From: Laccaria trichodermophora
Taxonomy: Eukaryota; Basidiomycota; Agaricomycetes; Agaricales; Hydnangiaceae
Reading direction: 5' to 3'
DNA length: 64,000 nucleotides
Assembly: GCA_018417955.1 (NCBI GenBank)
Contig: JACTVC010000002.1
Location: 3,472,001-3,536,000 of the forward strand
Of this stretch, positions 55,174 to 64,000 are shown one piece after another; within the stretch, counting starts at the first letter, position 1; each line of letters opens with the position of its first letter. Position numbers and translations under genes: made by a program. Below the pieces are notes generated by a model. The model made no database searches, was not told the DNA's origin, and saw nothing but the letters and a program-made list of their open reading frames with translations.

Positions 55174-55984
55174 TGTCACTCAATCTCACTGTCCTCCTCC
55201 GAAGTCGAGTCGCCTTTTCGAAGCCTCTTCTGAAAAAAAAGCGGATTTTTAAAACTTGAAAATAACGGAATACTCCATTCGGTGACCTACGTTGCGGTGA
55301 AAGGCTCGTCTATCCGATGCCAGCTATGGACATCGTTTGTCAAGTTTAGCCATTGATCGAAGAAATACTTTGGAAATCACCTTCTCTATCCTGTCATTTG
55401 TATTGACCACGAGCATGTTTGCCCAAAAGGTGTCCTTCTCCGATAACTCATTCAACCAGCCTCTTATATCCCCACTTTTGAGAGTCGGATCAGAACTATT
55501 TTCGATTTCTGTAGGTTGTCTTTATAAAAAATAGGGGGAGTTCTGACCTGGCAAAACCATATTTCTTAAAATAGGCTTCGGCCTCACTAGCAGCCTTTCT
55601 GAATGCGTCTTCAGCTTGTGGACGGCGCTCGTGTCCAACTTCAGATTTATACGCGCTTTTTAGCGCTTTATTGCACGTCTCTATTGTCCTGATCAAAGTC
55701 AACGAAGTTTCTACAATTAATCATTTTTCATTACCTTGAAAAATGTTTACGCCGTGCTTCGGATTCCTCATCCCCCGCTTTCGCTTTCGGCGCCAACGCT
55801 CTGCAAACCTTGACCAATCCAATACTTTGTGATTGATAAGCTCGACCAATCAGCAGAATATGCTTTGCACCATTGTAAAGTTCCTCCAATTGAGAATTTA
55901 CGTCCATGCGCCGTTGATGGGTCCGAAGCAAAGCTTTAAGAATTAAGAATTACCGAAAGGAAGATTGTCCAAGTCGATCACCAT
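55174..55984 (-). CDS. Unknown small helical protein (gene model uncertain)
   Basis: Minus-strand pieces that read as one protein: MVIDLDNLPF from ATG 55984, then RTHQRRMDVNSQLEELYNGA, HILLIGRAYQSQSIGLVKVC and EARRKHFSRTIETCNKALKS, followed by AEDAFRKAASEAEAYFKKYG, IENSSDPTLKSGDIRGWLNE and FWANMLVVNTNDRIEK. An acidic end (KRLRKGDSTSEEDSEIE) lies near 55230-55174. The first gap (about 20 nt) is too short for a normal intron, and the last join requires crossing a TAG at about 55330. So either an unusual splice or a decayed gene. No family recognised. It lies just downstream of otubain on the same strand. Confidence 0.35.
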
Positions 55985-56128
55985 TGATCAATTCGCATGT
56001 TACGGGAGCCGTGTTAGGTACACTTGGCCTAACCAAACACCGAAACATAGCCTCAACACATCCACAAAAAAGTAAAAAAGTACATATCGCCACAAGGCAA
56101 TTTATCAGTGTCTCAATTCCTGTTCACC

Positions 56129-57579
56129 CTATTTCCCCTTAATAAGGAGGTCGTAATGGCCTGGCCTGCCAATTAAAATGTTAGTTGACGGAATATACCC
56201 CACATGTAGAAATTTACCGATAGAGTAAGACGAGGGGAACGTTCTCGCTTCCGGAGGCATACCGGAAAGGAATAAAGTCGACAACCCCCTCTTCAGAGCC
56301 ACCATTGAGATATGCTACATCCACATTTAGTTGGAGGGCAGCACATAGTGCCTGGATCTCGACGTGGTCTAACCCGAGTCCATCAGAAAATAATTGAACA
56401 GATAACATGGGTGCACCTTGCCAGCTTCTTTTCCGAGAGGCTCGACGATATTGGCGCAGAAGGCATCCACGCCCATCGGCTCGTGGGTTTCAGGATGTAT
56501 TAAAAACGCTTCATAATTTTCTCGATGAACACGAATTTCAGCTGACTGTGGCAGTCAAAATGAGATCAATTGCCAAAGATCTGGTCTCACAGTTAAGAAC
56601 CTCATATACACCACGACGGCGTTTGACACTTGGAACATATGTGAGATTCCAGATATAAAGATGTTGAATAAGACACACTTTCGGGCGACTGAAACGCAAG
56701 CAAGAGCCCAGCGGAATCCAGCTTTTTCCCTGCAGAGTTTGGCTGAACGATGGTACCAATGAGGCCTACAAATTCGTCATAGATATCTTCGTAGACGATT
56801 TTATCAATCCCTGCTTTGTCGAGGGAATCTCTGGTAGCGGCGAGGGCAGATACACTACTTGCAACGGCAAAATCGGGGTCTGGACTCTGCAATATACGTT
56901 CGACATAAGCAAACGCAAGCGCTGGTTATGGTGAGATCAAAATTGTGTGAGTTTTCTTTCTACGAGCACACGACTTACATCTGTAAAAACAGTCACCATC
57001 GCCTCGTGTCCTGCGAACATTATCATATCCACGCGCCGTAAGCCAGTCAATTTGGTTTACAAAGGCAGCTGATCCATTTTCATATTCCTCGCGAAGATTT
57101 GACATCGGAACGATTTCATCGATAAGCGGACGAGGAGGTACGCTGTCACTAAGCAATTGCTGTTGAGGCCGACAAAGGCTCATTAGTCTTCACCTCGTCG
57201 AACCAATTTAAAGAGACGTACCTGGTTAAGGTCGTACAGCTGTGAGGGGGTGTAACTCGAAATATCTGGCATTGACGATGGTGTTTGTCAGATCGAAGTG
57301 ACAAAAATGGGAATGATGAACCCACCTATCGGTTTTGAGCCAGGACCGCCAAATCCCACAAGACCACCCGCTGCATCAAAGTCCAATGGGTCTGGATCGT
57401 TCAACGGATTCTCAACGTTATCACTCTGCCATTGATCTGGGAGATCTTTCGCTTTAAGCTTCACTGAAGATAAGTTTTTACGCGTTCAGCCCATGACCGC
57501 GACAAGCGTGTAGTGATGCCCCGATCATACCTGGTGAAGGACACTTAGAAGCTGGAATTAATGTGATGTCTTCGGACAT
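56129..57579 (-). CDS. Otubain-type deubiquitinase (peptidase family C65)
   Basis: Cleaves ubiquitin chains. Exons from ATG 57579 (MSEDITLIPASKCPSP) give VKLKAKDLPDQWQSDN, PLIDEIVPMSNLREEYENGS, NQIDWLTARGYDNVRRTRGD, then GDCFYRSLAFAYVERIL with the catalytic Cys, IVYEDIYDEFVGLIG, LLLAFQSPES, HEPMGVDAFCANIVEPLGKE, DHVEIQALCAALQLNVDVAY and VPLVLLYRPGHYDLLIKGK with the catalytic His, ending TAG at 56129-56131. The Cys-His pair and the DGD-C context match OTUB1. About 300 residues. Introns are short; the donor after FYR starts GTAAGT. No N-terminal extension for E2 binding was examined further. Confidence 0.93.
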
Positions 57580-57943
57580 GGCCGGATCAAGAGGAGGTTG
57601 GCGAGCGATGAGCGCAATTAGGCGCAGTTGCCCTTAGGTATTTGAGGGTAAGATGTTTACTTTGGGTAAATGTGCTCCTTTTAAAACGGGGGTGAGTGTC
57701 TACACAGGAAATTTGAGTGAAGCCATAGGCACCGTTGTTCGTTTAGGACTCTTGTTCGAGTGTTGAGTTGGTTCAAGTTGTCGTGGTCACGATTCAACAA
57801 AGGATGGAGCCAATACGGTAGGTATCCTGCGACGACCATCCTCGTGAAATTTAAACTCTTCATGCAAGATCATTGATACCAGAGTTATATAATTACAAAC
57901 AAGAGTGCTACATTGTTTGATTTAAAAATGAGGAATACAACAG
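57580..57943. other. Intergenic region, no gene seen
   Basis: Upstream side of the otubain gene and 3' side of the ERCC6L2-type gene. A 60-codon minus-strand frame at 57681-57863 has no recognisable feature. Confidence 0.4.
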
Positions 57944-60900
57944 TCAGTCTGAATCGCCCTCAGCCTGTGCCTTTGCCCACTTGTCTAGCTCAGCGAGAAT
58001 GTTTCGCTGTGCCTCATCAGATTGCCGTGCGCTATGGTATAATCAAGTCTGAATTCTGTCGGCGTTACTGACTGGAGGGCAACTTACAAATCTCTGGCGA
58101 AGGTCGCGATATCACTGGGTTTACTGATCATCCCAAGTTGAATAAGGGCTTGCTGTCGGGATGCTAGCCTATTATTTCGCCGTTAGTAGTATAAACGCGA
58201 AGCTATGAAGAACATACTGCTCCTCCGGCGTTGGTGGCGGCTTGTGATGCTTTCTCCTTGGAGGCCACTGAGGTTTGGATGCAGACTCCTCGGGCTTGGA
58301 TTTCCTTTTCCGACGTTTCTTCGGGCGGAAAGTCAGCACGAATAGTGCCGGTGCAAGTTTTAAAGGAGACACACCAAGGTTTGCTTTGTCCGCTCTTCCT
58401 CGATGCGACTAGGAACTAGAATTTCGTCATTTAAGTGACTGTACGTCACACCGATTGCGTTGAGCGTCTTTTGTATGACATCTTGCTCCCGCGGCTCAGC
58501 TGGTGGGGGGGCTGTTATGCATAGTAAGTGATGAACGACTACAATATAAGGGCCATTCCGACCATCATCAAACAACAAAGCCCCCAGTCCTCGGAGATTA
58601 CCCTGTTGTTCGAAGTTGATCAGCAAAGTCCTTGTTGGATGGGAGCATATGTATACATCTTCCTTTCCCACTTTTGCGTCAGCCTCGATAATATCGCTAG
58701 CAGCCTTGGCCTTTCCGCGTTTACTGCCGCCCATATTGGCAAGGGCCCAGTCCAGCTCGGCCAAATTGGCCTTCTCAATCTAAGGCGCTGTCAGATTCAT
58801 AAAAAAATGCAGCTCTATGTGAATCATACCGCCATCTTCGTGGCAAGTTTATCTTCGTGCAACTTGAAGATGTTCTCGATGCCGAAAAGCTCGCCTCTCT
58901 TTGCTGTATCGCCTTGAATACCCTCAAAGTACCTTCGCAATCCTGAGCAAATCGGCTCCATGACAAATGTGAATATTACGACATACCTGGTTTGAACACT
59001 GGCTTCGTAGCCAATGGCCATCTGTTGCTGCTTGTAGATCTGCCTGGCATAGATCAACTCTTCTACGGACCCAGCCCCCAGCAGTCGGTACACCGAAACG
59101 TCGCGTGTTTGACCGAAGCGGAAAGCTCTTGGGGTGAAAGGCCGTCAGCAAACAAGTAAAGTTCAAAGTTAAGACCCACCTGTCCATCGCCTGAAGATCA
59201 TGCGCAGGATCTGTAAGGGAGATTGAGATGCGCAAAGTGACATAAACATGATTATCCTCACTCCAATTGGGGTCTAGATATCCAACCAGTTCAGCGCGTT
59301 TCTAGTCACGAGGAACTGAGAATTTCACCAAAGATAACAACTTTATTTGCTCCTGTGGATATGGAGTGGTCGTCAGAACAAATTCCTCAAATTCCGTCAA
59401 TCCTGTCGGTACCTGTCAAGTTCAATCCCGTCCCCCCCGCCAACGTCGAAATCAAGAAAATGAAAACCTCGGGATCATTATGGAAGCGATCGATCATAGG
59501 CATTCTGTCGGATTGCTTGGTACTTCCGTCGAGCTTCAGAAATCCATAGCCTGTTGAACAAAGTCATAATCTTTCTCTCGCTGTTTAGATTGGACATGAA
59601 TGGCGAAAACCTTTGGTATTGAGATGGAACTCCAGCATTTCCAGCAATTTGACGGATTTAGTAAATATTAGCACTTTGTTGGTTTCCTTCCTCCATTCCT
59701 TCAAGAGAATTTCCAATACCTTTAGAAGGCAAACATCAGAGAAGGTCGAATACAAAGATCAGTACTTACTGCCCACTTGCCGCAATATTGAGTTTGCATC
59801 ATGGCTGTCCCATATTTTGGTATGTCTCCTTCAGGAAAAGCTATTTCAGCTAAAGCTCTATTTCTTGCGGTCTGTGGTTCGCTATTAGCACACCGTCAAA
59901 CCAAAGTGCGAGGACTAGCCTGCTCCGGGGTATCCTTGGGTCCTGTTTACATCATATGAGCTACGGCCCCAATCCACAGACTAAGCCATAGAGCATACCA
60001 GGAAGGATGAGCCCCAAATGATTCGATAGTTTGATAAGAATCGACATAAACTTGAATACATCGCCAGCCACAAATGGGTGGCAGCAAGCTTTGCGTCTGT
60101 CCAGGGACCGCGTATTAGTTCGGAGAGCCATTGTTGTCCATCCACACTCACGCCTTGCGAGATCCACATGTGCAAGGCTCGTCCTTGTGAGTCAAATTTC
60201 TCACGGGCACCATATTCAAAATATGCTTATACGCTGCCACCTGTCGGGAAGTCAAAGGACAGAAGACGACTTGATCGGTCTTTTCTGGAAGCTAATAAAA
60301 CAGCTTGAATGCCAGGGTTATCAACGGGATCTGACGCAAAACGAACTTGGTGCTTGATGATGTCTTTCGTCCTTTGAAGACGTTAGCTCGACGGAGGCAT
60401 TCGTCACGCGCACGTAAATACCTTCGTAGGAAAAATCTAGGAAGCAACTTGTCCCTGAGTACCAGTGCAACGACCTACCAAAAAGCTCTTTCGATCAATC
60501 TCAACTCACACGTAGGTGAAAAAAATAGAATGCTGACCAATGCTTTCGCCCGTTCCTCCTCAGCAGCGCCAGCCGACTGCCCCGCAGTCAACGGCTTTAC
60601 GACGAATCCCTGCCATTGCCTCGACGTCCCCAATCTTCCAGGATTCGTCCAATCCAAAATAGTCCACATCTCTTGGTACGAATTCTGGATCGTGGTCCCT
60701 GTCAAACCAAACCGTCTAGGGCAGTTGAACTGATGAAACGCCACGGTGATTTTGGCAGCTTCGTTCTTCACACGGTGAACTTCATCGACGATTACACAGC
60801 TGAATGGAAGATCTTCAAGAAGGGCGATATCCCTCCGCGCCAAGTCGAATGTAGTTAGCACTGGAACACATAAGATTTGTGATTGAAGTGGATTAGATCG

Positions 60901-62730
60901 TTCGGCGGCTTACCAACGTCCAATCTTCCCAGCTTGAAGTCGTGTAAAACAGGCTCTCGCTCTTTCGTATTCCCGTTATACATCCCAACTTCGAAATACC
61001 CCCACTATGCCTAATGATCAACAAAAAGAACCAAAAAAAAAGGCTGACTACGTACGGTTTCAAACTCTCTTTCCCAGTTATGGACCACAGTACTTGGGGC
61101 AATAATCAAGCACGTTGGCCACTTTGCATTTGCTGGGGGCAATTGCCGCCGCTTTTTCCAGACCTCCCCGTCCTGCAGCTTTGATACAAACTTCCGACGG
61201 CGATGCTTATCGGCACGCACGCCTTCCTTACGCATGATGGCAGAGAGAAAGGATATGACCTGAATCGTCTTGCCTGCAAAGAACGATCAGCTCATAAACA
61301 AACCGATGACAAGATCACCGCTGACCCTGTTTGCCACAGCGTGAATCGTGGGTGAATGAAGCCGAAGAGGTGGAAGTACTCGAGACTTACGAGACCCATA
61401 TCATCGCCCAGCAACCCCCCGCGGCCTTCTTTATACTGCCTCCAAAAGAACTTCACTCCATCACGTTGGTACTCTCTCAAGTATGTGTTAATAGCCGCAG
61501 GGACTTTAACACTTTCTTCGCGATCGAGTATCAAGGGACCAAGTATATTCTGCTTGGGAGCAAGGGGAAAACCTGGCCGAGGTTTCAACCGCTGACGTGA
61601 CTCGTTAGGGAAGATCACGGGCTAAGCAAACGATGGTATCACACAGGATCTAAGAGCCCTTCACTATCTGAATCGGGTTCGGTGGCAGAATCCGAGTCAA
61701 CGGGGCGGAGGTCAGTGTTTGCGAGCCCTTTTGAACCTACCAAAAGTAGGCTATCAGAATAACCAGACATCGCGGGAAAAGAGGCGTACGAGATGTGTCA
61801 GGGAGACTAGGAGGAATCTCTTCATATCCGGAGTCCGGCTCCGTTGCTGAATCGCTGACTGCACAAAAGTCAGATGAACAGGAAAAGATTGCATCAGGTC
61901 ACCCAACTAGGCACGTCGGTCTTTGGCCGCTTATGACGCCCACTTTCCTCTCCGTCTGACGCTGAAGATTTGCGCTTGAGATCAGAGACAGGTGGTTCCT
62001 CAACTTCAGATTCGGACTCTAGTATATAATGACAGTCTGTTGTCCAAAATCAAACTGAAGAGGGCAGAGTTTAAAATCTACCTGTCGCTGAATCGTCTTC
62101 CTGAACTTGCTTTGGCGTGGTTGAAGAAGGGTCGGGCGAAGAAAAGCGATCTTTCGTGTCTGCTGTCGAACTAGAAAAAAATCCAGCCGAAGTTTTGGAA
62201 TTAATTGGGGCATCTGTATCCTTCCCTTCGAGGTCATCTTTATCCTCTATGGCATCCCCGCCTTCATCGTCCTCTTCGGAGGCCGAATGTAAATCTAAAT
62301 CCTCGTTGGCTGCATTCAAAGATATAAGTGACTGGGGTACGCTAAGTTTAGGTTATCGGGCCCACCAAAATACTCAAGAAGTGGGTTAGGTTCATGTATG
62401 TTGACCACTAGACGTCGCCCTAACGGCAGGTTAACTCGCGGTTGACGCTTGAAGAGACGAATCACCCTTCTTCGTAGGAGCTCCATGTTTGGTTGGACCA
62501 CCACTGACTCGAGACGGTCCCGCGACATCACGTTTCCGTTTCTTCTTTGGCTTCGACTCAACGGCGACGAAGGCACCAGGAGCAAAGTCCGAATCAGAAT
62601 CGACCACTATGGGTGCCGGGATCGAGGCAGACTCGCCTACATTTGACGATATCGGTAAGATGGTGGATAATAAGAGACGCAACGAACGTTTCGAATACGC
62701 CGAAACCTTCTCTAGAGTTGGTGGTGGCAT
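57944..62730 (-). CDS. ERCC6L2-type SNF2 family ATPase
   Basis: A large nuclear ATPase of the SWI2/SNF2 superfamily in the RAD26/ERCC6L2 group, linked to DNA repair. A disordered acidic N-terminus ([22 protein letters not shown] as a likely nuclear signal, [13 protein letters not shown]) is followed by [20 protein letters not shown], motif [32 protein letters not shown], motif [13 protein letters not shown] (Glu-Val-His where most have Ala), motif [13 protein letters not shown], and in the second lobe [36 protein letters not shown] and [15 protein letters not shown]. The C-terminus has [12 protein letters not shown] and ends [16 protein letters not shown] with TGA at 57944-57946. About 20 introns. 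Start at ATG 62730 ([14 protein letters not shown]) is chosen because upstream sequence lacks an in-frame ATG; a further 5' exon is possible. Confidence 0.85.
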
Positions 62731-63141
62731 TTGGGTTTGGGTTTCACTGAATGCTTCAAGACTTGCTCCACTCTTGATTGGTGACAAGGACTCTCCGACT
62801 AATTGTTGTTTGATTCGCGTAGAAATAGTTGCATTGTTCGGAGAAATCACAAGACGGCTCAAACAGCCACCTAATTTTAATTTGACTTGAGTTAGCCACG
62901 TGATGTTTTCTCAGGCCTATTAAGGGGCTAATAATTAGCGATAAGATCATCAGCTTGTTTCGTAAAGAGTCATCGCGGACCTTGATAACCAAAACTCGAT
63001 AACGAGTGATAGAATAGAAAGTAATGAGATCGTTATAATAAAACACAACTAGAAACAGAACAATGTGTATGCATGCAACATCATGATGCATAATGGAAGG
63101 GGGGATGCAGCGTACAGAAAGCAGGACCGAGCGAAGGTTCA
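62731..63141. other. Intergenic region, no gene seen
   Basis: Upstream of the ERCC6L2-type start and downstream of the E2 enzyme stop. The frame upstream of 62730 stays open for about 45 codons (to 62862) but begins without ATG. AT-rich sequence near 62900-63060 is probably UTR and promoter. Confidence 0.4.
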
Positions 63142-64000
63142 TTAATCGAATGCCTCCTCAGCACTTCTGCGGACTAGTCGCCGGACTTTCTTCCTGTATC
63201 CTGCCATAGCAACATTTTAGAGAATAAATTGCAGACAGCCTGAACCTTGCTCACCCTCCAGGTCTGTGCGAACTTCCTTGGCGGCATCCACATTGGCGGG
63301 ACTGTCCAGATTTGGTGTGTCAGACGATAGAAGAGAAATTACGCTGATCAACTGTAAAAACCCGAAATTCAGTCTACCAATATTTTGGCCATGGATAGAT
63401 ATACTTGCGATCGACTCGACAGTGTGTACTGGCATCCACCTCTCCCCTGCGTCTTCATATCCGTACTGGTCATCGCCAGGGGCATGCTGATCAGAGAGCA
63501 TAGAATGTGAGTGCACTGCCACCTCAATGCAGAGACAACAAAACGCACTAATATTGACACACAGACTGTTCCATCGGGGTAAACTATAGAATCATTAGTA
63601 CTATATCGCACTTGCAGAAGCCAGGTGCCCCTACTGTTTGGATGGTACATTTGCGTCGTAAAGCGCATCTTGGGCGGTAGTAATGGGAACTCAGGAGGGA
63701 AGGACAGTCGCGCCTTAAAGAAGCCTCCTTCACTAAAAAGGGCTGGTCAACTTACATGAGAATTGCTGCATTGAGTAGGACGTACTACAAGGTATCAGGA
63801 GGTCTGCAAGTGGCGAAAGTGGTGGCAAGAATGAGTGGGTTGATTCGAAGGAATCTGGTCAACGTACCCGATGATCAGAATTTCCCATTCATACAAGTTA
63901 TCATCGTTGACGAGTCCTTGGGCAAGATCAATAAGAGATCTTGGGATAAATCAGGAGTTACGCTCACCTGCTGAGAAACCTTCAACTGGGTGCTTTGTGA
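63142..64000 (-). CDS. UBE2G1/Ubc15-type ubiquitin-conjugating enzyme (5' end outside window)
   Basis: E2 enzyme. Visible from the right edge: [72 protein letters not shown] with the catalytic Cys, [53 protein letters not shown] and [18 protein letters not shown], then TAA at 63142-63144. The long insert after the active site ([15 protein letters not shown]) is the hallmark of the UBE2G/UBC7 branch, and [10 protein letters not shown] plus PPDTLYEGG match UBE2G1. Two splice oddities: an 18-nt microexon at 63786-63803 encoding most of GPPDTLY, and a donor GCAAGT (GC-AG intron) after TVESI. The first exon(s) lie beyond the window. Confidence 0.9.

Noticed and set aside
59160..60350. Apparent stops and frameshifts in the second lobe of the SNF2 ATPase
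   Set aside because: Short introns restore the motifs ([36 protein letters not shown]), so the gene is intact rather than a pseudogene.

Overview
The window is nuclear DNA of a filamentous basidiomycete, most likely an Agaricomycete mushroom. Almost every gene is split by short GT-AG introns of roughly 45-70 nt, genes lie close together on both strands, and several families are typical of mushrooms: DUF6534-type membrane proteins, a DUF4470-type protein, an AIG1-like GTPase with a coiled-coil tail, and a Crinkler-like NTPase-nuclease. No rRNA, tRNA or CRISPR array was seen. All assignments come from reading the sequence; no database search was run.

Left part (1-18.9 kb): the 3' end of an unknown gene, a SIRT5-type sirtuin, a stand-alone KA1-domain gene that looks like a partial tandem copy of the end of the neighbouring KIN4-type kinase gene, a cytochrome P450, a small GPI-anchored-type secreted protein, a head-to-head LCL3/TAH18 pair, a Rheb GTPase (TOR pathway) and an endophilin-type BAR-SH3 protein.

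Middle part (19.0-29.7 kb) is different in texture. A 1.3 kb decayed copy of the SNF12 (SMARCD) gene and the intact SNF12 gene form direct repeats about 8 kb apart. Between them lie relics of two other housekeeping genes (LSB5-like and MAK21/NOC1-like), a Ty1/copia RNase H relic, a repetitive low-complexity stretch, and one apparently intact gene for a P-loop NTPase joined to a PD-(D/E)XK-like nuclease (Crinkler-like) with a 30-bp in-frame minisatellite. Just beyond is a 611-bp element with 40-bp terminal inverted repeats and a 9-bp target duplication (a Mutator-like MITE). This island is the most unusual part of the window.

Right part (29.7-64 kb): a large TPR/DUF4470-like protein, an unknown conserved-looking gene, an RluA-family pseudouridine synthase, a small protein with an internal duplication, a PITH-domain protein, a secreted low-complexity protein, then a mitochondrial and RNA-modification cluster: PUS3, mitochondrial RNA polymerase RPO41, ATP synthase subunit h (ATP14) and, divergently, the ATPase inhibitor INH1. 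Two multispanning membrane proteins, an AIG1-like GTPase, a poorly resolved small gene, an otubain deubiquitinase, an ERCC6L2-type SNF2 ATPase and a UBE2G1-type ubiquitin-conjugating enzyme (cut by the right edge) finish the window.

Three gene pairs share very short divergent promoters: LCL3/TAH18, PUS3/RPO41 and ATP14/INH1. They serve mitochondrial, iron-sulfur-assembly or tRNA functions.
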